Assembly: GCA_014879535.1 (NCBI GenBank)
Contig: JACSRX010000052.1
Span: 1 to 58,333, forward strand
Length of the DNA: 58,333 nt
Source of the DNA: Chthoniobacterales bacterium
GTDB lineage: Bacteria; Verrucomicrobiota; Verrucomicrobiia; Chthoniobacterales; JACTMZ01
Direction: 5' to 3'
Made by a program: the position numbers and the translations under genes. Position 1 is the first letter of the stretch. Each line of letters opens with the position of its first letter. The notes beneath the pieces are model-generated. The model was given only the letters and a program-made list of their open reading frames with translations. It was not told the origin of the DNA and searched no databases. Shown piece by piece: positions 9,541-17,996 of the stretch.

Positions 9541-10305
9541 TCAAGCCACCACGGGCTCGGCCTCCTGTTCGTTGGCCCAGTCGTAACCCTCGGCCTCGAG
9601 TTTGAGGGCCAGATCCTTGGTGCCGCTCTCCACGATCCGGCCATTGACCATCACATGCACGAAATCCGGCACGATGTAGTTGAGCAGCCGCTGGTAGTGG
9701 GTGATGACGAGCATCCCGATGTCCGGGCCGCGCAGGGAGTTGACCCCGTGCGAGACGACCTTGAGGGCGTCGATGTCCAACCCGCTGTCCGTCTCGTCGA
9801 GCAGCGCGAAGGAGGGCTGCAGCATCGCCATCTGGAGGATCTCGCAGCGCTTCTTCTCGCCGCCGGAGAAACCCTCATTGACCGAGCGCGAGGTGAAATT
9901 GCGCGGCATCTGCAGGAGGTCCATCTTCTCGTAAAGCTTCGCGTAGTAATCCGTCGCCTCGAGTTCCTCGCCCTCGGGCAACCGCGCCTGCAGGGCGGCG
10001 CGGAGGAAGTTGGCGATTGTCACACCCGGAATCTCGCTCGGGTATTGGAAGGCGAGGAACACACCTTTGCGCGCGCGCTCGTCCGGCTCCATTTCGAGGA
10101 TGCTCTCGCCGTTGAGCAGGACATCGCCTGCTGTGACGGTGTAATCGGGATGGCCGGCGATGACTTTGGCCAGCGTGCTTTTTCCGGAGCCGTTGGGCCC
10201 CATGATGGCATGCACTTGGCCGGCCGGAAGGTCGAGGGTGAGGCCCCGCAGGATCTCGCGGTCGCCGATGCTGGCATGAAGATTTTCGATGCGGAGGTTT
10301 TTCAT
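9541..10305 (-). CDS. sufC: SufC, Fe-S assembly ATPase
   Basis: 254 residues, an ABC ATPase of the SufC type. It has Walker [10 protein letters not shown] (near residue 35), a Q-loop at [10 protein letters not shown], the SufC-type signature [14 protein letters not shown], Walker [13 protein letters not shown], and the switch His in [12 protein letters not shown]. SufC is a soluble ATPase that binds SufB and SufD and is not a transporter component. It starts 7 bases after the fur-like gene and precedes sufB, so all four genes are likely co-transcribed. Confidence 0.96.
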   Translation of the reverse strand: MKNLRIENLHASIGDREILRGLTLDLPAGQVHAIMGPNGSGKSTLAKVIAGHPDYTVTAGDVLLNGESILEMEPDERARKGVFLAFQYPSEIPGVTIANFLRAALQARLPEGEELEATDYYAKLYEKMDLLQMPRNFTSRSVNEGFSGGEKKRCEILQMAMLQPSFALLDETDSGLDIDALKVVSHGVNSLRGPDIGMLVITHYQRLLNYIVPDFVHVMVNGRIVESGTKDLALKLEAEGYDWANEQEAEPVVA

Positions 10306-10312
10306 AGGGATC

Positions 10313-10765
10313 TCAGTGGTGGTGCTTGCGGCACGTTGCGCAGAGCCCGTGCAGGGACACTTCCTGCTGGGTCACTGTGTAGCCGCGTGGCAGTTGGTGG
10401 AGTTTTTCCAGTTCCGCGCCCGGAAGCAGCGGAACGTCGAGCACCGCACCGCACGCCGTGCAGGTGAAATGCCCGTGTTTGGAATTGTTGGCACAGTAAC
10501 GCGTGGAGCCGCTGTCGAGGTGGACTTTGCGCACCAGCCCGCGGTCGGCGAGGGTCTCGAGGACGTTGTAAACTGTTGCGAGGGAGAGTGATTTCATGTC
10601 CGGCCTCGCACGCAAAAACACCTCCATCGCCGTCGGGTGATCCTGCTGCCCGAGCAGGACCTCGTAAACATGCTTGCGCTGGCGCGTGAGCCGCAAACCA
10701 TCCTGCGCAATCGATTCCTCGTAGCGCTTGAGCTGGCTTTCGGAATTGGCCCTCTTTGTGTGCAT
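10313..10765 (-). CDS. Fur/PerR-family metal-responsive repressor
   Basis: 150 residues from ATG 10765. The winged-helix part has [12 protein letters not shown] and the recognition helix [12 protein letters not shown]. The metal sites are visible: HPTA (PerR-like His), SKHGHFTC (His-x-His), two structural-zinc Cys pairs CTAC and CATC, and a terminal RKHHH. The HPTA and VLD motifs resemble PerR somewhat more than Fur, but the sensed signal cannot be settled by reading. As the first gene of the suf operon it probably represses Fe-S assembly genes in response to iron or peroxide. A matching palindrome overlaps its own -35 box. The -10 box ends 8 bases before ATG, suggesting a leaderless transcript; a TTG at 10783 is an alternative start. 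Confidence 0.9.
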   Translation of the reverse strand: MHTKRANSESQLKRYEESIAQDGLRLTRQRKHVYEVLLGQQDHPTAMEVFLRARPDMKSLSLATVYNVLETLADRGLVRKVHLDSGSTRYCANNSKHGHFTCTACGAVLDVPLLPGAELEKLHQLPRGYTVTQQEVSLHGLCATCRKHHH

Positions 10766-10773
10766 CCCTTTGC

Positions 10774-10802
10774 AAGATATCAACCCCGACGAATTGTTTC
10801 AA
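10774..10802 (-). promoter_or_regulatory. Promoter of the fur-suf operon
   Basis: On the minus strand TTGAAA (10802-10797) and TATCTT (10779-10774) are separated by 17 bases. The -35 box overlaps the Fur-family palindrome at 10799-10815. The -10 box ends 8 bases before ATG 10765, so the mRNA would start about 2 bases before the start codon. Confidence 0.55.
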
Positions 10803-10815
10803 GAATAATTCTTAA
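10799..10815. promoter_or_regulatory. Fur/PerR-type operator box
   Basis: TCAAGAATAATTCTTAA is an inverted repeat of 8-1-8 with a single mismatch (inner AAGAAT-A-ATTCTT perfect). The length and spacing are those of Fur-family boxes. It overlaps the -35 of the fur-suf promoter and lies 86 bases upstream of the divergent ABC transporter, so one site could control both. No second copy was seen in the window. Confidence 0.6.
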
Positions 10816-10900
10816 TAAGGGGCTGCTCAGCCGCGGCAAATCCGGCGCCGCAGGCGAGTCCTTGTTCGTGATTTCGCCGGGTTCGTGCCTTAATCGGGGA

Positions 10901-11716
10901 ATGTCCGCGGTGAACTTCGCCATGCTGCTGATCTTCGCCTGTGCAGGTCTTGCGCAGGGCGCCGATCCGCCCGCCCGTGTCGTCAGCCTCGCCCCCAACC
11001 TGACCCAGATGGTGTTGTCGCTCGGGGCGGAAAACCGCCTCGTTGCCGTGACGCCGTTTTGCGAAGCACCCACCGCAATCCCCCGGCTCCCCGGGGGCAT
11101 CCAACCGGAGGCGGAAGCCATTGTTGGCCTGTCCCCGGATCTTGTGCTGGCCACGCCCCTGACACCATCCATCATCCGGACCCAACTCAAGGCCCTCGGG
11201 TTTCGCGTGGAAATCGTGGACGCCACCTCCTTGGAAGGCATCCGCTCCTCGATCTCCCGCTTGGCCGGAATTCTCGGGATCGCCGCGCCGGGGAATCCCG
11301 CGCCAACCGCAGCCCAGACGGGTTCAACCGCCGTCCTGCTCTTCGGGGCGAACACCGGTTACAGCGCCGCGCGGGGAACCCACGCCCACGAAATCCTCGA
11401 GGCGGCCGGACTGCGCAACATCGCTGCGGATACCGCCGGTCCATGGCCCCAACTCGGGGAGGAGGTGCTGCTGGCAGCGGACCCGGACTACATCATCGTG
11501 GCGGACTACGGAGCAGCGACCTCGCAGGATGTCCTTGCCAACTTGCGCTCCCAACCGGTGCGGCGCCATTTGGCGGCGGTGCGCAACGACCGTGTCATTG
11601 TGTTTCCAGCCGAGGCATTCAGCATCCCCGGACCGGAAGCCCTACACGCGGCGGAAAAATTGCGCGCCGCCATCCACAGCCTCCCCGCTCCCTCGCCGCG
11701 CGGGCGCAACTCATGA
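10901..11716 (+). CDS. BtuF/FecB-like periplasmic binding protein of a metal-chelate or B12 ABC transporter
   Basis: 271 residues. A signal peptide (MSAVNFAMLLIFACAGLAQG) is followed by the class III binding-protein start RVVSLAPNLTQMVLSLGAENRLV and then PEAEAIVGLSPDLVL, both typical of BtuF and related siderophore-binding proteins. GTHAHEILEAAGLRN and PDYIIVADYG are second-lobe motifs. The ligand (vitamin B12, heme or Fe-siderophore) cannot be read. The upstream Fur-family box argues for iron, whereas the opening motif is most like BtuF. The stop overlaps the ATPase start as ATGA. Confidence 0.85.
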   Translation: MSAVNFAMLLIFACAGLAQGADPPARVVSLAPNLTQMVLSLGAENRLVAVTPFCEAPTAIPRLPGGIQPEAEAIVGLSPDLVLATPLTPSIIRTQLKALGFRVEIVDATSLEGIRSSISRLAGILGIAAPGNPAPTAAQTGSTAVLLFGANTGYSAARGTHAHEILEAAGLRNIAADTAGPWPQLGEEVLLAADPDYIIVADYGAATSQDVLANLRSQPVRRHLAAVRNDRVIVFPAEAFSIPGPEALHAAEKLRAAIHSLPAPSPRGRNS

Positions 11717-12498
11717 GCACGCCGATGCTGCAGGCAACGGATGTCCGTGCGGGCTACGGAGCCGAAGACATCCTCCGCGGGATCGGTTTCGAACTTCGCG
11801 CCGGGGAGGTGCTTGGCGTGGTCGGTCCGAATGGCAGCGGCAAGAGCACATTGCTCCGTGCGTTGACCGGACTCATCCCCCTGCGGGCCGGGAGTGTCCT
11901 CATCAATGGCACAAACCTCTCCGAACTCGGATCGCGCCAGCGCGCACGCCTCTGCGCCGTGCAGCCGCAGGTCGAAGCGCCGCTTTTCGACTACACCGTG
12001 GAGGAATTCGTGCTGCTCGGACGCCACCCGCACCGCGGTCCCCTCACCCCTCCCGGCACGGGCGACATCTCGGCCGTGAAAAGCGCCTTGGAGCACACCG
12101 ATCTCGAAAACCTCGGAAGGCGCAGCATCCGTTCTCTCAGCACGGGAGAATGGCAGCGGGCACTGCTCGCCCGGGCCCTGGCTCAGGACGCGCCCCTGCT
12201 TTTGCTCGACGAGCCGGCCGCCCACCTCGACCCGGGGCACCGCCATGCCACGCATGTGCTCCTGCAGCAGCTTTCCCGCGGGAAAAACCTCGCCGTGCTC
12301 TGCATTTCCCACGACCTCAACCTCGCCGCCGAATTCTGCGACCGGATGATGATCCTCAGCCACGGGGAAATCCGCGCCCTCGGAACCCCGGAGGACGTGA
12401 TGACCGAACAACTGCTGCAGGATGTCTTCCGCTGCAGCTCGCTCCGTTTGGCCGCCAACCCCTTCACCGGGCGCCCCGGCACCGTTTTTTCCCCATGA
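11713..12498 (+). CDS. ABC transporter ATPase, FecE/BtuD type
   Basis: 261 residues from ATG 11713. It has Walker [11 protein letters not shown]-loop CAVQPQVEAPLFDYTVEEFV, signature SLSTGEWQRALLARALAQ (Thr replaces the usual second Gly of LSGGE), Walker B LLLLDEPAAHLDPG and the switch in ISHDLNLAAEFCD. The region after the Q-loop and the 'GTPEDVMTEQLLQDVF' tail are typical of iron-chelate and cobalamin importers. ATGA overlaps at both ends show translational coupling with the binding protein and the permease. Confidence 0.93.
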   Translation: MSTPMLQATDVRAGYGAEDILRGIGFELRAGEVLGVVGPNGSGKSTLLRALTGLIPLRAGSVLINGTNLSELGSRQRARLCAVQPQVEAPLFDYTVEEFVLLGRHPHRGPLTPPGTGDISAVKSALEHTDLENLGRRSIRSLSTGEWQRALLARALAQDAPLLLLDEPAAHLDPGHRHATHVLLQQLSRGKNLAVLCISHDLNLAAEFCDRMMILSHGEIRALGTPEDVMTEQLLQDVFRCSSLRLAANPFTGRPGTVFSP

Positions 12499-13475
12499 AA
12501 CCGGCACCCCGGCTTGCCATCCTCGGCGGTGCAACCGCGGCGCTGCTCGTCACGGCGGTGTGCGTCGGCCCCACGCACCTGCTGGATTTTTCACGGCTGG
12601 TCGAGCTGATGATGGCGGGACCGTCCACGCCCGCATTGGAGAAAACCTCGATCGTGCTGTGGGAACTGCGGTTGCCGCGTGTGCTGCTCGCAGCGGCTGC
12701 CGGCATCAATCTGGCCTTGGGCGGCATCCTCCTGCAGGCCATCTTCCGCAATCCGCTGGCCGAGCCCTATCTGCTCGGGCTCTCTTCCGGCGGCGCCTTG
12801 GGCGCGGTCGCCGCCCTCGCGGCGGGAGCGACAGCCGTCGTGTGGCCCGCGCTTGCCGGCAGCCTGCTCATGGCATGTCTCGTGCTGCTGCTTTGCCGGC
12901 GGAGGATTGCCTCCGATCTTCCATCACTTCTCCTCGCCGGGGTCGCCCTCGGCGCCCTCGCCCAGGCGTTCACCACGGCATTGATCCTGCGCTTCGACCC
13001 CGGGGCGCTGCGAAGCATCCTATTCTGGCTCATGGGAAGCTTTGCCGGGCGCGGATGGTCCGAGGTGTGGCTGGTGGCGCCCGGGGCGGTGATCGGATTT
13101 TTCCTGGTCATGATATTGCACCGGCCGCTCGACCTGCTGGCCTTGGGTTCGGAAAGCGCACACCACCTCGGAGTCCGGGTGCTCCTGCTACAGACCGGCG
13201 GCATCGCCTTGGCCGCGGTGCTCGCAGCGCTGACGGTCGCCGCATGCGGGACGATCGGATTCGTCGGTCTGATGGCACCGCACATCGCGCGTCGGCTTGC
13301 GGGGGCGCCGCACGCGGTTTCCGTGCCCGCCGCCGCGATGGTCGGAGCCATGCTGACCGTCGGGGCGGATTTGGCCGCGCGTTCGTTGCCCGCCGGCACG
13401 GAATTGCCGGTCGGGGTGATCACCGGCGCGCTCGGCTGCGCCTTTTTCCTCGCGCTGCTGGTGCAAAAGCGCTGA
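12495..13475 (+). CDS. FecCD/BtuC-type ABC transporter permease
   Basis: 326 residues, highly hydrophobic, about ten helices. Family landmarks are LWELRLPRVLLAAAAGINLA, GGILLQAIFRNPLAEPYLLG near residue 75, the coupling-helix region GTIGFVGLMAPHIARRLAG, and the terminal GVITGALGCAFFLALLVQ. This is the membrane dimer of a type II importer. Its order after the binding protein and ATPase completes the cassette; a TonB system for the outer-membrane step starts at the left edge of the window. Confidence 0.94.
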   Translation: MKPAPRLAILGGATAALLVTAVCVGPTHLLDFSRLVELMMAGPSTPALEKTSIVLWELRLPRVLLAAAAGINLALGGILLQAIFRNPLAEPYLLGLSSGGALGAVAALAAGATAVVWPALAGSLLMACLVLLLCRRRIASDLPSLLLAGVALGALAQAFTTALILRFDPGALRSILFWLMGSFAGRGWSEVWLVAPGAVIGFFLVMILHRPLDLLALGSESAHHLGVRVLLLQTGGIALAAVLAALTVAACGTIGFVGLMAPHIARRLAGAPHAVSVPAAAMVGAMLTVGADLAARSLPAGTELPVGVITGALGCAFFLALLVQKR

Positions 13476-13484
13476 TTTTTCCGC

Positions 13485-13895
13485 ATGGTCAAAGTCCAAC
13501 TTCGCTACGACGGGGATTTGCGCTGCACGGCGGTGCACGGACCATCCGGTCAGGAACTCCACACGGATGCTCCCGTGGACAACCACGGTCGCGGGGAGTC
13601 GTTTTCCCCCACGGATCTCGTGGCCACCGCGCTGGGAAGCTGCATGGCCACGCTGATGGGCATCGCCGCGGCACGCCACGACATCGACCTCCGCGGCATG
13701 ACCGTCGAGGTGACCAAGGAAATGTCCGCCGCCGCGCCGCGGCGGATCGCCCGTCTCCCAACCACGATCCGCGTGCCATTGCCCGCGACCCACCCGAAGC
13801 GCGTCCTGCTCGAGAACGCCGCACTCACCTGTCCCGTCCACCACAGCCTTCATCCCGACATCGAAAAGCCCGTGGATTTCCAGTGGACGGGCTGA
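13485..13895 (+). CDS. OsmC/Ohr-family protein
   Basis: 136 residues. It has the OsmC pattern SPTDLVATALGSCMATLMG with a reactive-type Cys, and a second Cys in ALTCPVHHSL, both conserved in thiol peroxidases of this family. The PTDLV-ALGSC block is diagnostic. It probably detoxifies organic hydroperoxides, or belongs to the YhfA-like branch of uncertain role. It starts 9 bases after the permease stop and may be co-transcribed with the transporter. Confidence 0.88.
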   Translation: MVKVQLRYDGDLRCTAVHGPSGQELHTDAPVDNHGRGESFSPTDLVATALGSCMATLMGIAAARHDIDLRGMTVEVTKEMSAAAPRRIARLPTTIRVPLPATHPKRVLLENAALTCPVHHSLHPDIEKPVDFQWTG

Positions 13896-13953
13896 GCCCG
13901 GACTGCGCGCCCGTCTTGTGATTTCCCGGAGGCGCATCCATCATGCGTCCGAC

Positions 13954-15237
13954 ATGCGCATCGTCCGCCCTCGCGACAAAGACTACGCCCGTTTTCTGGC
14001 CTCCCTCGACCGCCGTGCCGCACCCGCGCCCGAGGTGGAGAAAACCGTGCGGGAAATCATTGCGGCCGTCGAACGGAAAGGGGATGTGGCCCTCCTGAGA
14101 TACGCTCGCAAATTCGGCGGTCCCGCGCTGACCGCGCCCCGGCTGCGCGTCCCTGACCGCGAACTTGCGGCCGCTTGGAAATCCCTCGATGCCCCGACAC
14201 GCCGCGCCCTGCAGGCTGCCCACCGCAACATCTCCGCTTTTGCAAGGAAGAGCCTGCGCCGCAACTGGTCCTCCCGCAACACACAGGGAGCCAAGGTGGG
14301 CGAGCGTTTCGATCCGTTCCAGCGTGTCGGCATCTACGTTCCCGGCGGGACGGCCCCGCTGGTCTCGACGGCGCTCATGACCTGCACTTTCGCCGCCGTC
14401 GCGGGCGTTCCGGAAATCGTCGCGGTGAGTCCTGCCGGCAAAGATGGGAGCCTCAACAAGGCGCTCCTCGCCGCGCTGCATATCGCCGGAGCAACCGAGG
14501 TCTATCGGGTGGGCGGAGCCCAGGCGGTCGCTGCCCTTGCCTGCGGCACCAAGTCCATCCGGCCGGTGGCAAAAATTTTCGGCCCCGGCAACAGCTACGT
14601 CGTCGAAGCCAAGCGCCAGTTGTTCGGACGCGTTGCCATCGATCTTCTGCCCGGACCGAGCGAGGTTCTTGTCATCGCCGACCGCACCGCCCGCCCGTCC
14701 TGGGTCGCCGCCGACCTGCTGGCGCAAGCCGAGCACGGACGCGACAGCATTGCGCTGCTTGTCACAGACTCCGCAACAATGCTGGAGGCCGTGGCCCGGG
14801 AAATCCGCGCACAGGCCGCAACCCTTCCCCGGGGTGCCATCCTGCAGGAATCCCTGCAGGGAGGCGCGCTGGTTCTCGTGCGGAGTCCCGCCGAAGCCGT
14901 TGAACTGGCGAACAAATTCGCCTGCGAACACGTCTCCCTGCAGGTGGCGAAACCCGCCTCACTCGCCGGGGCGCTGCGCACGTCCGGCGCCATATTTCTC
15001 GGCGGCTGGTCGCCGGTGGCGGCTGGTGATTTTCTCGCGGGCCCGAGCCACGAGCTGCCGACCGGCGGCGCGGGGAAATCCTTCGCCGGCCTGACCGCCG
15101 ACCAGTTCCAGCGCCGCACAAGCATCGTCGAATTCGACCGGCTCGCCCTCGCAAAATCGACGCCGCTGATCGAGGCATTCGCGCGTGTGGAAGGGCTGGC
15201 TGCCCACGGATGCTCGGCGCGCATCCGCCTCGAATGA
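13954..15237 (+). CDS. hisD: Histidinol dehydrogenase
   Basis: 427 residues, normal for HisD, which oxidises L-histidinol to histidine in two NAD-dependent steps. Seen are QRVGIYVPGGTAPLVSTALM, KIFGPGNSYVVEAKR, DLLPGPSEVLVIAD, AQAEHGRDS, the catalytic EH pair in KFACEHVSLQV and the zinc-region GPSHELPTGGAGKSF. ATG 13954 gives the standard N-terminus; a GTG at 13918 lies before the nearby GGAGG and is less likely. The stop overlaps folP as ATGA. No other his gene is in the window. Confidence 0.95.
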   Translation: MRIVRPRDKDYARFLASLDRRAAPAPEVEKTVREIIAAVERKGDVALLRYARKFGGPALTAPRLRVPDRELAAAWKSLDAPTRRALQAAHRNISAFARKSLRRNWSSRNTQGAKVGERFDPFQRVGIYVPGGTAPLVSTALMTCTFAAVAGVPEIVAVSPAGKDGSLNKALLAALHIAGATEVYRVGGAQAVAALACGTKSIRPVAKIFGPGNSYVVEAKRQLFGRVAIDLLPGPSEVLVIADRTARPSWVAADLLAQAEHGRDSIALLVTDSATMLEAVAREIRAQAATLPRGAILQESLQGGALVLVRSPAEAVELANKFACEHVSLQVAKPASLAGALRTSGAIFLGGWSPVAAGDFLAGPSHELPTGGAGKSFAGLTADQFQRRTSIVEFDRLALAKSTPLIEAFARVEGLAAHGCSARIRLE

Positions 15238-16085
15238 TCTGGCGCACCAGCCGCCGCACATTCGATCTCACCGACCACGGTGCGATCATGGGGGTGATCA
15301 ACGTCACACCGGATTCCTTCTCGGACGGTGGAACATTCGCCGACGCCCACGCCGCCATCGAACACGGAATCCGCTTGGCGGATGAAGGAGCCGCCATTCT
15401 CGACATCGGCGGCGAGTCCACACGACCCGGTGCGGAACCAATTCCTGCCTGGGAAGAACTGCGGCGCATCCTGCCGGTCGTGAAGGGTCTTGCCGGGAAA
15501 ACGTCCGCCGCCCTGAGCATCGACACCTCCAAGGCGGAAGTCGCCCGCGCCGCCATGGATGCCGGGGCGGAAATCATCAATGACGTGACCGCGCTGCAAG
15601 GCGATGCCCGCATGGCTGCCGTGGCGGCGGCGACCGGGGCGGCCGTGGTCCTGATGCACATGCGCGGAACGCCCCGCACGATGCAGAAAAGCCCGGACTA
15701 CGCCGATGTCGCAGCGGAGGTTCTTTCCTTCCTCACGGAGCGCCTGGTCTTCGCGCAGGCGGCCGGCATCGAATCCGACCGGATGGCCGTGGACCCGGGC
15801 ATAGGCTTCGGCAAAACCACGGAACACAACCTGCAACTCATCGCCTCCCTTCCGAGGTTTTGCCCGACAGGGCGCCCTGTCGTCCTCGGGGTCTCACGAA
15901 AATCCTTCCTGGCCAGCGCCGCCGGCTGCCCGGATCTTCCGGACCGGGACGCCCCGACCGCGGCACTTACAAGCCTCGGCCGAGAGCTTGGCGCCCGTAT
16001 CTTCCGCGTCCATGCCGTCCGTGAAAATGCGCAGGCGTTGCGGATGACGGAAGCCATCCTCGGAGCAACCCCGGAGAACGCCTAA
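15234..16085 (+). CDS. folP: Dihydropteroate synthase
   Basis: 283 residues from ATG 15234, overlapping the hisD stop by 4 bases. It makes 7,8-dihydropteroate from pterin pyrophosphate and p-aminobenzoate. The two family signatures are present: GVINVTPDSFSDGG near the N-terminus and AILDIGGESTRPGA about 40 residues later. AEIINDVTALQGD, VVLMHMRGTPRTMQ, DPGIGFGKTTEHN and LGVSRKSFL follow in order. The stop codon interlocks with that of the convergent gene (CTAA). Confidence 0.96.
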   Translation: MIWRTSRRTFDLTDHGAIMGVINVTPDSFSDGGTFADAHAAIEHGIRLADEGAAILDIGGESTRPGAEPIPAWEELRRILPVVKGLAGKTSAALSIDTSKAEVARAAMDAGAEIINDVTALQGDARMAAVAAATGAAVVLMHMRGTPRTMQKSPDYADVAAEVLSFLTERLVFAQAAGIESDRMAVDPGIGFGKTTEHNLQLIASLPRFCPTGRPVVLGVSRKSFLASAAGCPDLPDRDAPTAALTSLGRELGARIFRVHAVRENAQALRMTEAILGATPENA

Positions 16086-16567
16086 TTGCTGCGGCGGTTG
16101 TTGCGCTGGACAACGTAGGAGTTGTTGATGATGTCCAGCATGCGCTGCGCCGGGAGCACGCGATCCGTGGCCATGTCGATGTTCCCGTCCCTGCCGAGGA
16201 TGAAAACGGCGAAATCCCCGGAGACACCGTAGGAGGAGGCGACCGCTGCCGGGTTGGCTGCGAGAACAAACGGGATATTCGAGCGGATGACACCCGGCTC
16301 CTGGGTGAAGGCCGCGATGATGACCGCCCGTTGGTTCCCGAACAGCTGGTAGAGCCTCTGCAACTGCCCCACCTGCGAGCGGAAGATGCGCTGCCTCGGG
16401 GACTGGGCCACGATGAGGATGACCGGCTGGCCGCGCAGGGATTTCAGGGATGCCCCTTTGGCTCCGGATTTCAGCCACACGAAATCCGGCGCGGGCCGCA
16501 CCACGTCGGCGGAGGTGAAGGCGACGGACAGAACGAGGAGAACAAGGATGGGAAAAACTCGGTGCAT
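16082..16567 (-). CDS. Exported thioredoxin-fold-like protein lacking cysteines
   Basis: 161 residues with a signal peptide (MHRVFPILVLLVLSVAFTSA). The mature part follows the AhpC/TSA or DUF4174 order: APDFVWLKSGAKGASLKSLRG, a hydrophobic strand VILIVAQSP at the place of the catalytic loop, then AVIIAAF, and late on a 'FAVFILGRDGNI' strand like that of peroxiredoxins. There is no Cys in the whole protein, so it cannot be a redox enzyme of this family. Frr starts 15 bases downstream of it in map order (upstream in transcription), so it probably ends the pyrH-frr transcript. Function unknown. Confidence 0.7.
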   Translation of the reverse strand: MHRVFPILVLLVLSVAFTSADVVRPAPDFVWLKSGAKGASLKSLRGQPVILIVAQSPRQRIFRSQVGQLQRLYQLFGNQRAVIIAAFTQEPGVIRSNIPFVLAANPAAVASSYGVSGDFAVFILGRDGNIDMATDRVLPAQRMLDIINNSYVVQRNNRRSN

Positions 16568-16581
16568 GGTCGGTGGCTGGG

Positions 16582-17136
16582 TTAGACGCGCATGACGTCG
16601 GCCTCCTTGGCGGCAACCTGCGCATCCACATCGGCGACGAACTTGTCGGTCAGTTTCTGAATCTGGCTTTCAGCAGACTTGAGGTCGTCCTCGGTGATCC
16701 CGCCGTCTTTTTGCATTTTCTTGGCTGCATCCATGGCATGGCGGCGCGCGGCACGGATGCGCACGCGGGTTTCCTCAGCCATCCCTTTGATCGTCTTGAC
16801 CAGATCCTTCCGCCTCTCCTCGCTGAGTTCGGGTATGGGCAGGCGGATGAGTTTGCCGTCCACCGAGGGCGTGATGCCGATCTTGGACTCGTTGATCGCC
16901 TTCTCGATGGGTTTGGCGTTCGAGAGATCGAACGGCTGGATGATGAGAAGCCGCGGCTCGGGAGTGGTTATCAGCGCGAGTTGCTTGAGCTTCATGGTCG
17001 ATCCGTAGGCATCGACATCGATGCCCTCGACGAGAGCCGGGGACGCCTTGCCCGTGCGCACGCTCGCAAATTCGTGCTTCATGAAATCAAGGGCCTTCTC
17101 CATGCCCTCCTCGGCGTTGAAAAGAATTTCGTCCAT
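16582..17136 (-). CDS. frr: Ribosome recycling factor
   Basis: 184 residues from ATG 17136 (MDEILFNAEEGMEKALDF), the usual RRF length of about 185. Family blocks are HEFASVRTGKASPALVEGI, LALITTPEPRLLIIQPFD, IPELSEERRKDLVKTIK and RVRIRAARRHAMD. Together with EF-G it splits post-termination ribosomes. It follows pyrH after 8 bases, the common pyrH-frr pairing. A TTG at 17148 overlapping pyrH is a less likely start. Confidence 0.97.
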   Translation of the reverse strand: MDEILFNAEEGMEKALDFMKHEFASVRTGKASPALVEGIDVDAYGSTMKLKQLALITTPEPRLLIIQPFDLSNAKPIEKAINESKIGITPSVDGKLIRLPIPELSEERRKDLVKTIKGMAEETRVRIRAARRHAMDAAKKMQKDGGITEDDLKSAESQIQKLTDKFVADVDAQVAAKEADVMRV

Positions 17137-17144
17137 AAATTGTC

Positions 17145-17870
17145 TCAAACGCCGCTCACCAGCGTGCCAATCGGCTCGCCCAACACGGCGCGCTTGATAT
17201 TGCGCGGTTCGCCGATATTGAAAACCACAATCGGCATCTTGTTGTCCATGCAGAGGCTGAAGGCGGTGGAATCCATCACCTGCAACCTCCTCGTGAGCGC
17301 CTCGGCGTAGGTGATGCGGTCGAATTTCTTGGCGTCGGGGTTGGTCTTCGGATCCGAGTCGTAAACACCATCCACCTTGGTCGCCTTGAGGATGGCATCG
17401 GCCCCGATTTCATTCGCCCGCAGGGCCGCCGTCGTGTCCGTGGAGAAAAACGGGTTCCCCGTGCCTGCGACAAAAATGACGACGTGCCCGCGCTCGAGAT
17501 GGTGCATGGCCCGGCGCAGGATGAACGGCTCGGCGACATTGTTCATCTCGATGGCCGTCTGCACCCGCGTGGTGACACCGATGTCCTCCAGCCCGCTCAT
17601 CAGCGCCATGCCGTTGATGACCGTGGCCAGCATGCCCATGTAATCGGCCGTCGTGCGGTTCATCCCGCGGTGCGATGCCGCCAGCCCGCGCCAGATGTTC
17701 CCCCCCCCGATCACCACCGCCACCTGCACGCCTTGGGAGAGAACCTCTTTGATCTCCAAAGCCAGGCGGTTGACGATCTGAGGCGAGATGTTGTCCTTGC
17801 TGCCCGGTTCCCGCAACGCCTCGCCGCTGAGCTTGAGGACGATGCGACGGTATTTGGGCGATTCGGGCAT
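17145..17870 (-). CDS. pyrH: Uridylate kinase
   Basis: 241 residues from ATG 17870 ([19 protein letters not shown]). It phosphorylates UMP to UDP. Motifs are [59 protein letters not shown] and [12 protein letters not shown], all typical of bacterial hexameric UMP kinase. It leads the pyrH-frr operon. The -10 box lies only 7 bases before the start, so the transcript is probably leaderless. Confidence 0.97.
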   Translation of the reverse strand: MPESPKYRRIVLKLSGEALREPGSKDNISPQIVNRLALEIKEVLSQGVQVAVVIGGGNIWRGLAASHRGMNRTTADYMGMLATVINGMALMSGLEDIGVTTRVQTAIEMNNVAEPFILRRAMHHLERGHVVIFVAGTGNPFFSTDTTAALRANEIGADAILKATKVDGVYDSDPKTNPDAKKFDRITYAEALTRRLQVMDSTAFSLCMDNKMPIVVFNIGEPRNIKRAVLGEPIGTLVSGV

Positions 17871-17877
17871 GGCGCCA

Positions 17878-17906
17878 ACGCTACCCAAGCCACCCGTGCC
17901 TCTGAA
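17878..17906 (-). promoter_or_regulatory. Candidate leaderless promoter of pyrH
   Basis: On the minus strand TTCAGA (17906-17901) and TAGCGT (17883-17878) are spaced by 17 bases. The gap from the -10 box to ATG 17870 is 7 bases, which puts the expected transcription start at or next to the A of ATG. There is no purine-rich ribosome site in front of the gene. Confidence 0.45.
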
Positions 17907-17980
17907 GCGAAAAAGCATGTCCCGGCACCACGCCGGGCTCCGGCCCCGCTTGTTCCGTGCAATCGCCGCAGCCGATGGGC

Positions 17981-17986
17981 TAATCT
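17981..17986 (+). promoter_or_regulatory. Candidate -10 box of xseA
   Basis: TAATCT lies 10 bases before ATG 17997. The matching -35 position (17958-17963, TGCAAT) is poor, so this rests mainly on the -10 box and its spacing to the start. Confidence 0.3.
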
Positions 17987-17996
17987 CCACGCCAAG

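Noticed and set aside
9509-9544. Longer sufB start at TTG 9544 overlapping sufC
   Set aside because: The 12 added residues do not fit the family and ATG 9508 has GGGGA at a proper distance.
10784-10900. Possible cobalamin riboswitch ahead of the BtuF-like gene
   Set aside because: The divergent gap is only about 135 bases and already holds a promoter and the Fur-family box; no B12-box-like sequence is visible.
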